The translations under genes were made by a program, and so were the position numbers. From Gaiellasilicea sp963829845 (lineage in GTDB: Bacteria; Actinomycetota; Thermoleophilia; Gaiellales; Gaiellaceae), in the NCBI GenBank assembly GCA_963829845.1, contig CAWHKD010000017.1:62001-126000 (forward strand): a stretch of DNA of 64,000 nucleotides, in the 5' to 3' direction. Below, piece after piece: positions 36,740-45,161 of this stretch (positions within the stretch are counted from its first letter, which is position 1; each line of letters starts with the position of its first letter). Below the pieces are notes generated by a model. The model had not been told where the DNA came from, did not search any database, and worked only from the letters and a program-made list of their open reading frames with translations.

Positions 36740-37657
36740 CTAGGCCATGACCTCGACCTTGCGCTCGTCGGCGGTGATGCCGCCCTCGCGGCGGAGCACC
36801 TCCTGGAGCGCGCGGATCGAGACTTCGATCTGGTCGAGCGTCGGCGGCCGCGTCGTCAGCCGCTGCAGCCAGAGCCCAGGCGCGAGCAGTGTCATCAGCA
36901 CCGGGTTGTCCTGGTGTTTGCCCGCGAAGCGAATCAGCTCGTAGGCGATCCCGGCGATCACCGGCAGCAGCAGAATCCGGCTCGCGATCAGCCAGAACCA
37001 CCCCGGCTGGCCGACGAACGCGAAGACGAAGATGCCGATCACCATCACCCAGAGCAAAAACGCTGTTCCGCAGCGCGGGTGGATCAAGCTGAACTTCTGC
37101 ACGTTTTCGGGTGTGAGCTCCGCGCCGGACTCGTAAGCGTTGATCGCCTTGTGCTCGGCGGCGTGGTACTGGAAGACGCGCCGCAAGTCGGGCAGCAGCG
37201 AGATCAGGAACAGGTAGAGCAGGAAGATCCCGACCCGGATCAGCCCCTCGATCACGACGAACGAGCCCGTGGCGTCGACCGGCAGCAAGTTCGTGATCAG
37301 CGCCGGCGTCACCTTGAAGAGCATCAGCGCGAAGCCGATCGCGATCGCGAACGAGAAGATGATCTGACCGCGCGTGATCTCGGTCTGGACGTCGCCTTCC
37401 TTCGCGTCGGGATCCTGGGCTGCGTAGTTGGCCGAGATCGCGAGCGCGCGGAAGCCGATCGCGAGCGACTCGCCGAGGGCGATCACGCCTCGCACGACCG
37501 GGAGGCGAAAGATCCGGCGGCGCGCCATCGGCGAGCTGATGTCCTTGACGACCTCGGCGATCTCGCCGTCGGGCTTGCGTACGGCGACAGCCCACTTCGA
37601 AGGGCTGCGCATCATCACGCCCTCCAGGACTGCCTGGCCCCCGATGTTGTTGGCCAA
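36740..37657 (-). CDS. DUF1385 membrane protein
   Basis: A 305-residue protein with the DUF1385 N-terminus GGQAVLEGVMMRSPSKWAVAVR and about five helices. The central FQYHAAEHKAINAYESG with HPRCGTAFLLWV is the conserved His/Cys cluster of the family, perhaps metal-binding. In many Firmicutes and Actinobacteria it is encoded near rpmE and prfA, as here. Function is unsettled. TTG at 37657 is the start; AAGAGGC lies upstream, inside the palindromic element. Confidence 0.88.
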   Translation of the reverse strand: MANNIGGQAVLEGVMMRSPSKWAVAVRKPDGEIAEVVKDISSPMARRRIFRLPVVRGVIALGESLAIGFRALAISANYAAQDPDAKEGDVQTEITRGQIIFSFAIAIGFALMLFKVTPALITNLLPVDATGSFVVIEGLIRVGIFLLYLFLISLLPDLRRVFQYHAAEHKAINAYESGAELTPENVQKFSLIHPRCGTAFLLWVMVIGIFVFAFVGQPGWFWLIASRILLLPVIAGIAYELIRFAGKHQDNPVLMTLLAPGLWLQRLTTRPPTLDQIEVSIRALQEVLRREGGITADERKVEVMA

Positions 37658-37660
37658 GCT

Positions 37661-37824
37661 AGTGCCTCTTCAGGTGATGCGGCCGCGTTCCTGGCGTGTG
37701 AGGAGCAAGCCAGGCTAGGACGCAGGGAGCCTCGATGCTCGAGAGCATCGAGGCGACCGAGGACGACGCATGGCGCCGCTCATCGCGCGCCAGGGACGTG
37801 GAGGGCATTGCCTGAAGAGGCACT
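37661..37824. repeat. 164-bp near-symmetric palindrome between rpmE and DUF1385
   Basis: The 20-bp ends (37661-37680 and 37805-37824) are inverted copies matching at 18 of 20 positions and share AGTGCCTCTTCAGG. The centre (37730-37753) is a perfect inverted repeat with arms CCTCGATGCTC and GAGCATCGAGG around GA. Arms between (for example TTCCTGGCG against CGCCAGGGA) also largely pair. The whole spacer can fold into one long hairpin. It starts 3 bp from the DUF1385 start and ends at the rpmE stop. It may be a MITE-like insertion or a large structured RNA. Confidence 0.65.
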
Positions 37825-38042
37825 TACCCGCGGCGGGCGCCGCCGGCCTTTTCCAGCCGACGCTGGAAGCGCTCTACCCGGCCGCCGGCGTCCATCAGCT
37901 TCTGCTTGCCCGTGTAGAACGGGTGGCACGCAGAGCACACGTCGACGTGGATCTCGGCCTGCGTCGAGCGGGTCTCGAACTCGTTGCCGCAGGAGCAGCG
38001 CACGTGCGTGCTGACGTATTCGGGATGGATACCGGACTTCAT
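37824..38042 (-). CDS. rpmE: Ribosomal protein bL31 (zinc-binding form)
   Basis: A 72-residue large-subunit protein. Cys16, Cys18, Cys36 and Cys39 (CSCGNEF and CSACHPF) form the zinc site of the C+ type, and HPFYTGKQKLMDAGGRVERF is the family core. The ATG overlaps the upstream stop as ATGA. A C+ copy implies growth under zinc sufficiency; a C- paralogue is not visible. Confidence 0.97.
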   Translation of the reverse strand: MKSGIHPEYVSTHVRCSCGNEFETRSTQAEIHVDVCSACHPFYTGKQKLMDAGGRVERFQRRLEKAGGARRG

Positions 38043-38965
38043 CGCCGGGCCAGGATAGCAGAGGCGGTTTCGGTGGCAACGTTGCCACCAGAGACAACAG
38101 CGGCGGTCGGGCCCTCTCCGACCTTCCCCGCCAGGATCGCCGCGACGGCAACCGCGCCGGCGGGCTCGCAGGCGAGCTTGGAGCGCTCGTAGAGGAAGCG
38201 AAAAGCCTCCTCGATCTCCTCCTCCGAGACGAGCATGCTCTCGACGCCCTGGGCCTGGATCACCGCGAGCGCCTGCTCACCGGCGAACGGGCCGGAGAGG
38301 CCGTCGGCGATCGAGACCGGCGTCACCGGGACCGGCCGCCCGGCGGCGAGGGCGTCGTGCACCGCGGTCGAGCCCTCGGGCTCCACCGCGACCACGCGCC
38401 GATCGGGTACGGCCGCGGCAACCCCGGCGACGAGCCCGCCGCCGCCGGTCGGGACCAGGATCGTCTCGACCTCAGGCGCGTCCTCGATCAGTTCGAGCGC
38501 CAGCGTTCCCTGACCTGCCATCACGAGCGGATCGTCGAACGGATGCACGAGCGTCCGACCCGTCTCGCGGATGTGGTCGTCCAACCGCTGGAACGCCTCG
38601 ACGGCATCTTCCGCCTCGAGGTCGACGGACGCTCCGTACGCCCGCGTCGCCGCCACCTTGGCCGGGCTCGCACTCGCATACATGACGACGAGGCAGTCGA
38701 TCCCCTCGAGCGCCGCGCCCCAGGCGAGCGCCTGGGCGTGGTTCCCGGCGGAGATCCCGATCACGCCGCGCGTCTTCTCCTCCGGCGTCAGCGACGAGAG
38801 TTTGTTGAGAACACCGCGGGCCTTGAACGACCCCGTCTTCTGGAACAGCTCCGCCTTGAGGTACGTCCGTGGGCCGAGCGTGCCCGAGCTGAACGTCGGC
38901 GTCCGGTGGACGCGGCCCCGAATCCGCTCCGCCGCCTGCAGCACGTCGTCGCGGGAAAGTGCCAT
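38039..38965 (-). CDS. PLP-dependent threonine/serine dehydratase-like enzyme
   Basis: A 308-residue fold-type II PLP enzyme. The lysine is in KTGSFKARGVLNKL, the phosphate loop is VPTGGGGLVAG, and SAGNHAQALAWGA binds substrate. Closest families are threonine ammonia-lyase, serine dehydratase and serine racemase; no ACT regulatory domain is present, so it is more like the catabolic form. Coupled by ATGA overlap to rpmE, an odd pairing. The promoter is shared with the divergent DUF4389 gene. Confidence 0.88.
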   Translation of the reverse strand: MALSRDDVLQAAERIRGRVHRTPTFSSGTLGPRTYLKAELFQKTGSFKARGVLNKLSSLTPEEKTRGVIGISAGNHAQALAWGAALEGIDCLVVMYASASPAKVAATRAYGASVDLEAEDAVEAFQRLDDHIRETGRTLVHPFDDPLVMAGQGTLALELIEDAPEVETILVPTGGGGLVAGVAAAVPDRRVVAVEPEGSTAVHDALAAGRPVPVTPVSIADGLSGPFAGEQALAVIQAQGVESMLVSEEEIEEAFRFLYERSKLACEPAGAVAVAAILAGKVGEGPTAAVVSGGNVATETASAILARR

Positions 38966-38974
38966 CTCGCGCGC

Positions 38975-38984
38975 ATCGTAGACT
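38975..38984. promoter_or_regulatory. Overlapping divergent -10 elements (dehydratase / DUF4389)
   Basis: ATCGTAGACT gives TACGAT on the minus strand (9 bp before the ATG at 38965) and TAGACT on the plus strand (7 bp before the GTG at 38992). The two hexamers share the central TA. Confidence 0.5.
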
Positions 38985-38991
38985 CCGGCCC

Positions 38992-40287
38992 GTGCCCGAC
39001 CATCCGGTGCAGCTGATCGTCACGGACGACCTCCACCGCTCGCGCCTGACCGTCTTCTTCCGCCTCCTGCTCGCGATCCCGCTCTTCATCTGGCTCGGGC
39101 TGTGGTCGATCGGCGTTTTCTTTGCAGCGATCATCGGCTGGTTCGTCGCGCTCTTCACCGGCCGCCTGCCGCAGGGGCTGCACGACTTCTTGGGCATGTA
39201 CGTCCGCTATGCGACCCACCTCGGCGCGTATCTCGCGATCGCCGCGAACCCGTACCCGAGCTTCACCGGCACGCCGGGCTACGCGGTCGACGTCTCGATC
39301 CCGGAACGGCAGGACCAGCCGCGCTGGAAGACGGCGATCCGGCTGTTCCTCGCGATCCCGGCGCTCATGCTCGCCGCGACGCTCGGCTCGTTCGCCGGCG
39401 GTGGCGGCGGCTCGCAGGCCGCCGAGGACGGCGCGTCGGAGGCTCAGTGGCTGGCATCGTCGGGCGTCGGCGGTGTGGCCGCCGTCTGCGCCGTCCTCGG
39501 CTGGTTCGCCGCCGTCGCCCTCGGCCGGATGCCACTCGGGCTGCGCAACCTCGGAGCCTTCGGGCTGGGCTACACGGCCCAGGCGTACGCCTATCTACTG
39601 CTGCTCACCGACCGCTACCCGAACTCCGACCCCGAGGCGATCGGACGGGCTTGGGAGCTGCCGCCGCGCAGCGTGCGGCTCGAGCTCGACGACGACGGCC
39701 GCCGCTCGCGGCTGACCGTCTTCTTCCGGCTCCTCCTTGCCATCCCTCACTTCGTCTGGCTGGCGCTCTGGAGTGTGGCGGCGTTCCTCGCCGCGATCGC
39801 AAACTGGTTCGTCGCGCTCATCCGCGGCCGCTCGGCAGACCCACTGCACCGCTTCCTCGCCGCCTACGTCCGCTACTACGCGCACCTGACCGCGTTCGTC
39901 ACCCTCGTCGCGAATCCGTTCCCCGGCTTCGTCGGCGCCCCGGGCTACCCGGTCGACATCGTGGTCGACCCGCCGGAGCGTCAGAACCGCTGGATCACGC
40001 TGTTCCGCGGCTTCCTCGCCATCCCCGCCTTCCTCATCACCGGCGCGCTCAGCGTCGTCCTCTTGGTCATCGCCCTCCTCGGCTGGTTCGCCGCGCTCGC
40101 GACCGGCGGGATGCCGACCGGGCTTCGCAACCTCGGTGCATTCGCCGTCCGCTACCACTCGCAGACGAACGCGTACTGGTTGATCGTCACCGACGACTAC
40201 CCGCACGCAAGCCCGGCGCTGCGCCCGCCGCCGGAGCCCGAGCCGGAGTACTTCAATCCCTTCCAGCCGGCGCCGGAGGCGGTCTGA
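38992..40287 (+). CDS. DUF4389 membrane protein with two tandem modules
   Basis: A 431-residue protein made of two similar halves. Each contains RSRLTVFFRLLLAIP followed by helices and a second sub-repeat ending LRNLGAF; first half residues about 1-205, second about 220-410. About eight helices in total. DUF4389 proteins are common in Actinobacteria and of unknown function. The GTG at 38992 lies 7 bp after a TAGACT box; an upstream in-frame start at 38959 would lie inside the opposite gene. The C-terminus is Pro/Glu-rich. Confidence 0.85.
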   Translation: MPDHPVQLIVTDDLHRSRLTVFFRLLLAIPLFIWLGLWSIGVFFAAIIGWFVALFTGRLPQGLHDFLGMYVRYATHLGAYLAIAANPYPSFTGTPGYAVDVSIPERQDQPRWKTAIRLFLAIPALMLAATLGSFAGGGGGSQAAEDGASEAQWLASSGVGGVAAVCAVLGWFAAVALGRMPLGLRNLGAFGLGYTAQAYAYLLLLTDRYPNSDPEAIGRAWELPPRSVRLELDDDGRRSRLTVFFRLLLAIPHFVWLALWSVAAFLAAIANWFVALIRGRSADPLHRFLAAYVRYYAHLTAFVTLVANPFPGFVGAPGYPVDIVVDPPERQNRWITLFRGFLAIPAFLITGALSVVLLVIALLGWFAALATGGMPTGLRNLGAFAVRYHSQTNAYWLIVTDDYPHASPALRPPPEPEPEYFNPFQPAPEAV

Positions 40288-41495
40288 CAGGTCGTCGGCG
40301 CGCCGCATGGGCAGCGGGCCTGCTCGTGCTCGCCGTCCTGTGGGGGATCGCAGCCTGGTCGCTCTGGCAGAGCGTCGTCCCCGGGGATCTCGTGCTCGGA
40401 CACGGCTCGCTGGCCGGCATCCCGCAGGAGACGCTCGAGCGGGCCGACCGCTACGAGCTCTTCTTCCGCGTCGAATTCGTGGTCTCGCAGCTCGTCCTGC
40501 TCGGCGTCCTCGTGGCCTACGCCAAATACGGGATTCACTTCGCCAAGGAGTCGGCGGCCGGCCGGATCGGCACCGGGATGCTGCTGGGGATGATCGGGCT
40601 CGCGCTCGTCTGGATCTCGCAGCTGCCGTTCCGGCTGGCGGAGGTCTGGTGGGACCGGCGCTACGACCAGACGGACAGCGGCTACCTGGAGACGCTCTTC
40701 GCGAACTGGTTCGAGCTCGGCGCAGAATTCCTGTTCGTCTGCTTCGCGCTGGTCGTCGTGATGGCTCTGGCGGGGCAGTTTCCGCGGCACTGGTGGCTCG
40801 CCGCCGCCCCGGTCTTCGTCGGGCTCGCGTTCCTCTTCGGGTTCATCTACCCGTACCTGACGCCCACGGAGCGGCTTCAGCGCGCCGACCTGCAGGCCGC
40901 CGGACGCGTATACGCGGCGAAGCAGGGGATCGACCCCGTGCCGCTCCGCGTCGAGGACGTCACCGACTTCACGAGCGCACCAAACGCCTACGCCGTCGGC
41001 TTCGGCCCGAGCAAGCGGGTCGTGCTCTGGAACACGCTCCTCGACGGCAGCTTCACCGACGACGAAGTGAAGGCGGTGCTCGCCCACGAGATCGGGCACC
41101 ACTCCAGCAAGCACCTCTTCAAGGGGGTCGCCTGGTACGCGATCTTCGCGCTCCCCGGCGCCTGGCTGATCGCCCGCCTGACCCGCCGACGCGGCGGCAT
41201 GGCCAACCCGGCCGCAGTCCCGCTCTCGCTCCTCGTGATCGTCGTGCTCGACCTGCTCTCGCTGCCCGTCTACAACGTGATCTCACGGCACATGGAGGCC
41301 GAGGCCGACTGGAAGGCGCTCGAGACGACGCACAAGCCGGAGCCGGCGAAGAGCCTCTTCAGGGAGTTCACGATCCAGTCGCTCAACGATCCCGACCCGC
41401 CGACGTGGTCGTACATCCTCTTCGACAGCCATCCGTCGGTGCAGCAGCGGATCGCGATGGCCGACGCCTGGAGCCGGCTCCACACTGGTCGTTGA
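40284..41495 (+). CDS. M48-family zinc metalloprotease (Ste24/HtpX-like)
   Basis: A ~403-residue membrane protease. LAHEIGHHSSKHLFKG holds the HExxH zinc motif, and HMEAEADWKAL supplies the third ligand Glu. About six helices surround it. The family cleaves CAAX or misfolded membrane proteins. The frame is open far upstream, but the likely start is CTG at 40284: it overlaps the DUF4389 stop as CTGA, has GGAGG 4 bp upstream, and leads directly into helix 1. A GTG near 40325 is an alternative but would cut helix 1. Confidence 0.87.
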   Translation: MTGRRRAAWAAGLLVLAVLWGIAAWSLWQSVVPGDLVLGHGSLAGIPQETLERADRYELFFRVEFVVSQLVLLGVLVAYAKYGIHFAKESAAGRIGTGMLLGMIGLALVWISQLPFRLAEVWWDRRYDQTDSGYLETLFANWFELGAEFLFVCFALVVVMALAGQFPRHWWLAAAPVFVGLAFLFGFIYPYLTPTERLQRADLQAAGRVYAAKQGIDPVPLRVEDVTDFTSAPNAYAVGFGPSKRVVLWNTLLDGSFTDDEVKAVLAHEIGHHSSKHLFKGVAWYAIFALPGAWLIARLTRRRGGMANPAAVPLSLLVIVVLDLLSLPVYNVISRHMEAEADWKALETTHKPEPAKSLFREFTIQSLNDPDPPTWSYILFDSHPSVQQRIAMADAWSRLHTGR

Positions 41496-41510
41496 ACCGG
41501 GCGCGCAGCA

Positions 41511-41566
41511 CCCCTTCAGGGGTCTTGCGCGATGCGTGATCCGCTCCCGCGGATCTCGCGTCCTGC
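41511..41566. repeat. CCCCTTCAGGG two-hairpin repeat, copy 1
   Basis: A 56-bp element: hairpin 1 CCCC-TTCA-GGGG, then hairpin 2 with core ATCCGC/GCGGAT and loop TCCC, ending TCCTGC. It closely matches the element at 47970-48024. It fills the space between two converging genes and may act as a bidirectional terminator. Confidence 0.55.
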
Positions 41567-41569
41567 ACA

Positions 41570-43282
41570 CTAGGTCAACGTGTACTCGGGGCCGGAGCCG
41601 CCCTCCGGCGGCGTCAGTCGGCCGCCCTTCGCGGAGATGGCACCGCACTGGACGCAGTTGGACGGGTTCACCTCCACGTGAACAAGCCCGTTGCCGGCGT
41701 CTCCGCCGAGCTCGTACACGTGCGCCGGACACATGTGCACCCATGCCTCGGCGACGTCCTGCGGAACCGTCCGCCGGATCCTGATGTGATTGGGCTGGTC
41801 GTCGCGCGTCCGGTTGCCGGAGAGGAAGACCGAGGAGAGCTTGTCGAACGTGAGCTTGCCGTCGGGCGTCGGGTAGCGCGTGCCGCGGCCTGTCCGGATC
41901 AGCGAGTGCGCGGCGTTCGGCTCGCTGTGGAGGTCCCAGGGCGGCAGCTTTCCCTTCGTCAGGGTCATCACGGTCGCACGTGCGCCCCCGACGAAGAAGC
42001 CCTTGTCGAACGCTTGGCGCATGTTCCGTACCTCGCGCAGGTCGTCGAAGACGTAACTCGACCGCAGCTCCGCGTCGTAGGAGTCGAAGACGCCGTGGCG
42101 CGTCGGTGACTCGCCGCGCTGAAGCGAGCGGAACGCGGCCTCGGCGGCCATGACCCCCGACTCGATCGCGTAGTGGATCCCCTTCAGCGTCGGCACGTTC
42201 ACGAGCCCCGCGCCCTCGCCGGCCAGGAGCAGGCCGGGGGCGTGGAAGCGCCTCGGGAGTGCGTGGTAGCCGCCCTCCGTGATCGTCTTCGCACCCCAGG
42301 CGACGCGCTCGCCGTCGGCGAGCAGCTTGCGGATGAGCTTGTGCGTCTTCAGCTCCTGGAGAACGTCGTGCACCGAGAACTCGATGTCCCGCGACTCGAG
42401 CCCGGCGACGAAGCCGAGCGAGACCATGTCGTCACCCATCGGGTAGACGAACGAGCCGCCGAACTCGCCGTACTTGGCGCGCTTGCGCAGCGGCCACCCC
42501 ATCGTGTGGACGATGTGGCCGAGCGGCTTCGCCACCTTCCAGACCTCCTTGACGCCGAGCGCCCAGATCTGTGGCTGCGCGCCCGCGAGCCCGAAGCGGT
42601 CGATCGCCGCACCGGTCAGGTGACCCTGCGTCCCCTCGGCCAGGATCGTCACTCTCGCGGCGATGTCGGACCCGGGCTCGTACGTACCGAGCGGGCCGCC
42701 GTCGCGGCCGAGCCCTTTGTCGCCGGTACGGATGCCGTGTACGCGTCCGTCGGCGACGAGCAGCTTCTGGGCGTCGGTCTCCGGCAACACGGCCGTCCCG
42801 AGCGCCTCGGCCTGCTCGGCGAGGAAACGACCGAGCTGCGAGACGGAGACGATCCAGTTACCGTGGTTTCGCATCGTCGGCGGCGGCGGGATCCTCATCG
42901 ACCTGCCTCCCTTGGAGAGCAGGTAGACGGCCTCGCCGTGCACCTCGCCGTACGTGGGCAGGTCGTGCATCGTCAGGCGGTCGCGGAACAGGCGCCGAAG
43001 CGCGCGCGGGTTGACGACGGCACCGGAGAGGAGATGCGAGCCGGGCGCTTTCCCCTTCTCGACGACGGCGACGGGCACCTCGCCCAACCGCTCGGCCGTC
43101 TCGGGCGACTCCTCGAGCAGCTGACCGAGCCGGATCGCGCAGGCGAGCCCGGCCGGCCCGGCGCCGACGATCAGGACGCCGACCTCGATTCGCTCCGCCA
43201 CCGGATCGGTGGGCGGGGCGATCACCTCGGACGGGGAGAACGGCGGCGGGTAGTCCGCCGGGCGGACGCCGCCCTTCCTCAT
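41570..43282 (-). CDS. Electron-transfer flavoprotein:ubiquinone oxidoreductase-like protein
   Basis: A 570-residue FAD protein that passes electrons from ETF to the membrane quinone. VLIVGAGPAGLACAIRLGQ is the FAD-binding motif; SGAVVNPRALRRLF and GEGAGLVNVPTLKGIHYAIESG match ETF-QO. At the C-terminus the cluster region reads CPAHVYE then NCVQCGAI: three of the four expected cysteines are present, and the fourth is replaced by Ile. TPPEGGSGPEY closes the family tail. The ATG overlaps etfA by 4 bp, so the three electron-transfer genes are coupled. Confidence 0.92.
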   Translation of the reverse strand: MRKGGVRPADYPPPFSPSEVIAPPTDPVAERIEVGVLIVGAGPAGLACAIRLGQLLEESPETAERLGEVPVAVVEKGKAPGSHLLSGAVVNPRALRRLFRDRLTMHDLPTYGEVHGEAVYLLSKGGRSMRIPPPPTMRNHGNWIVSVSQLGRFLAEQAEALGTAVLPETDAQKLLVADGRVHGIRTGDKGLGRDGGPLGTYEPGSDIAARVTILAEGTQGHLTGAAIDRFGLAGAQPQIWALGVKEVWKVAKPLGHIVHTMGWPLRKRAKYGEFGGSFVYPMGDDMVSLGFVAGLESRDIEFSVHDVLQELKTHKLIRKLLADGERVAWGAKTITEGGYHALPRRFHAPGLLLAGEGAGLVNVPTLKGIHYAIESGVMAAEAAFRSLQRGESPTRHGVFDSYDAELRSSYVFDDLREVRNMRQAFDKGFFVGGARATVMTLTKGKLPPWDLHSEPNAAHSLIRTGRGTRYPTPDGKLTFDKLSSVFLSGNRTRDDQPNHIRIRRTVPQDVAEAWVHMCPAHVYELGGDAGNGLVHVEVNPSNCVQCGAISAKGGRLTPPEGGSGPEYTLT

Positions 43283-44238
43283 CCTCTGCGGGCCTGGACG
43301 AGCTCGGTCAGCTTCGGCACGATCGTGTGCAGGTCGCCGACGACGCCGAGATCGGCGAACTCGAAGATCGGCGCGTTCGGATCCTTGTTGATCGCGACGA
43401 TGGTCTTCGAGCTCTGCATCCCGACCTTGTGCTGGATCGCGCCGGAGATGCCGCAGGCGATGTAGAGCGTGGGCGAGACCGACTTGCCGGTCTGGCCGAC
43501 CTGCGCCGAATACGGATACCAGCCGGCATCGACGACGGCGCGCGTTGCGGCGACCGCGCCGCCGAGCGCCTTCGCGAGCTCCTCGACGAGCGCGAACTTC
43601 TCCGGCTCGCCGAGCCCACGGCCGCCGGCGACGATCACGTTCGCGTCCTCGATCGACGGTCCGCTCTCCTCCGCGTGCGCCTGCTCGACCATCTCGGCCG
43701 CGAGCGAGTGCTCCTGCAGCCCGGGTGAGAAGGCCTCGACCGTCCCCGCAGCTGCCTGCTCGACGGGGTCGAGCGAGCCCGCGCGGAAGAGGCCGATCCG
43801 CGGCGTCGTCTTCCAGCCCACGTCGACGACGACGGAGTCGCCGAGCGCCGACTGCTTCCCGACAAGGGCGCCGCCCTCGTCGACGAGGTCCGTCAGCTGC
43901 CAGTTCAACCCCGCCTCGAGCCGGGCCGCCAGCCCCGCAGCAATGTCGGCGGCAAGGATCGACTGGGCGAAGAGCACCGTCTCAATTCCCTTGTCGGCGA
44001 CGAGCTGGGCAATCGCGTCGACCCGCGGCTGCGGCAGCGGTGCCTCGAGCTTGGCGTCGTCGGCGACGTAGACCGTCGCGGCGCCGTGCTTGGCCGCCTG
44101 CTCGGCGAGCCCGTCGAGGCCGGAGCCGACGATCACGCCGGCGACATCGCCGTCGAGGCTCGCGGCCTTCGAGAGGACGGCGAGCGAGCCCTTCTGGAGT
44201 TCGCCGCCGTGATGCTCGAGGAAGACGAGAACGCCCAT
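43279..44238 (-). CDS. etfA: Electron transfer flavoprotein alpha subunit
   Basis: A 319-residue subunit carrying FAD. VAGGRGLGEPEKFALVEELAKALGGAVAATRAVVDAGW and VGQTGKSVSPTLYIACGISGAIQH form the FAD-binding domain; the last is diagnostic. Accepts electrons from acyl-CoA dehydrogenases such as the one at 51994-53157. It follows etfB by 1 bp. Confidence 0.97.
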   Translation of the reverse strand: MGVLVFLEHHGGELQKGSLAVLSKAASLDGDVAGVIVGSGLDGLAEQAAKHGAATVYVADDAKLEAPLPQPRVDAIAQLVADKGIETVLFAQSILAADIAAGLAARLEAGLNWQLTDLVDEGGALVGKQSALGDSVVVDVGWKTTPRIGLFRAGSLDPVEQAAAGTVEAFSPGLQEHSLAAEMVEQAHAEESGPSIEDANVIVAGGRGLGEPEKFALVEELAKALGGAVAATRAVVDAGWYPYSAQVGQTGKSVSPTLYIACGISGAIQHKVGMQSSKTIVAINKDPNAPIFEFADLGVVGDLHTIVPKLTELVQARRG

Positions 44239-44239
44239 C

Positions 44240-45019
44240 TCAGATCAGCCTCTTCTCGCCGAGGAAGGCAACGATCTGCTCGGCCGCGCTGCCGTCGTCC
44301 TCGATCTTGCGCGTGTCGCCGCGCGGCGGCGGGTCGGAGAGGGAAAGTACCTCGGTCCGCGACCCCTGCTCGCCGGCACTGCCGCCGTCGACGCCGAGAT
44401 CGGCGAGCGAGAGCGTCTCCTGGGGCTTCGACTTCGCGCCCATGATCCCCTTCAGCGACGGATAGCGCGGCTCGTTGATCGAGTCGGCGACCGCGACGAC
44501 GGCGGGCAGCGGCGCACGGATGACGTCGTAGCCGAACTCCGTCTGCCGCTTGCCCGTGAGCGAGCTCCCCTCGAGCGTCAGCTCCGCGACCTGGGAGATC
44601 ACGGGCCTCTTCAGCCGCTCGGCGACCGCGGCCCAGAGCACGGCGCCGTCCGAGTCCGACGACTGCTGGCCGAAGAGGACGAGGTCGGGCTGCTCGCGCT
44701 CGAGCACTTTGGCGAGCGTGAGGCTCGTGGCGACGAGATCGGAGCCGGCGGCGCCGTCGTCTGCGATCAGTACCGCTCGGTCGGCGCCCATCGCGAGAGC
44801 CTTGCGCAGCGAGTTGAGCGCGCGCTCTGGCCCCATCGAGACGACGACGACCTCGCCCTCGCCGGTCGCGTCCTTCAGCCGCAACGCCTCCTCGACCGCG
44901 TTTGCGTCGAAGGCGTTCAGCGCACCTTCGCCGGAGCGGTCGAGCCGCTTTGTGCCGGCGTCGATCCGCTTGTGCGCGGTCGCGTCGGGCACCTCCTTCA
45001 CGCAGACGGCGATCTTCAT
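44240..45019 (-). CDS. etfB: Electron transfer flavoprotein beta subunit
   Basis: A 259-residue partner of EtfA. MKIAVCVKEVPD at the N-terminus, LFGQQSSDSDGAVLWAAVAERL (AMP/FAD side) and INEPRYPSLKGIMGAKSKP are diagnostic. The ATG at 45019 lies 7 bp after TAGAGT, suggesting a leaderless transcript heading etfB-etfA-ETF-QO. The C-terminal ~50 residues are more variable. Confidence 0.97.
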   Translation of the reverse strand: MKIAVCVKEVPDATAHKRIDAGTKRLDRSGEGALNAFDANAVEEALRLKDATGEGEVVVVSMGPERALNSLRKALAMGADRAVLIADDGAAGSDLVATSLTLAKVLEREQPDLVLFGQQSSDSDGAVLWAAVAERLKRPVISQVAELTLEGSSLTGKRQTEFGYDVIRAPLPAVVAVADSINEPRYPSLKGIMGAKSKPQETLSLADLGVDGGSAGEQGSRTEVLSLSDPPPRGDTRKIEDDGSAAEQIVAFLGEKRLI

Positions 45020-45026
45020 CGCGCGG

Positions 45027-45032
45027 ACTCTA
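45027..45032 (-). promoter_or_regulatory. -10 element of a leaderless promoter for etfB
   Basis: TAGAGT on the minus strand, 7 bp before the ATG at 45019. Confidence 0.45.
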
Positions 45033-45161
45033 GCGATGCGCCAAGGCGCGCCCCGGAGGTAGGCGTCGACAGGTCGGCCCGCTGAGCTTTTACCCCTTTC
45101 GGTGAGTAATCTTCCGCAGGCTCTGCTAGTGTCCCGCCCTTCGCGCGCGACCCGGTACTCG

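Noticed and set aside
39102..40283. Very long N-terminal extension of the M48 protease through the DUF4389 gene
   Set aside because: It is Arg/Pro-rich out-of-frame sequence opposite a well-defined membrane protein; the protease starts near 40284.
45040..45161. Riboswitch upstream of the M23 peptidase
   Set aside because: Cell-wall hydrolases are often under c-di-AMP riboswitches, but the spacer is short and I could not find the conserved paired elements.
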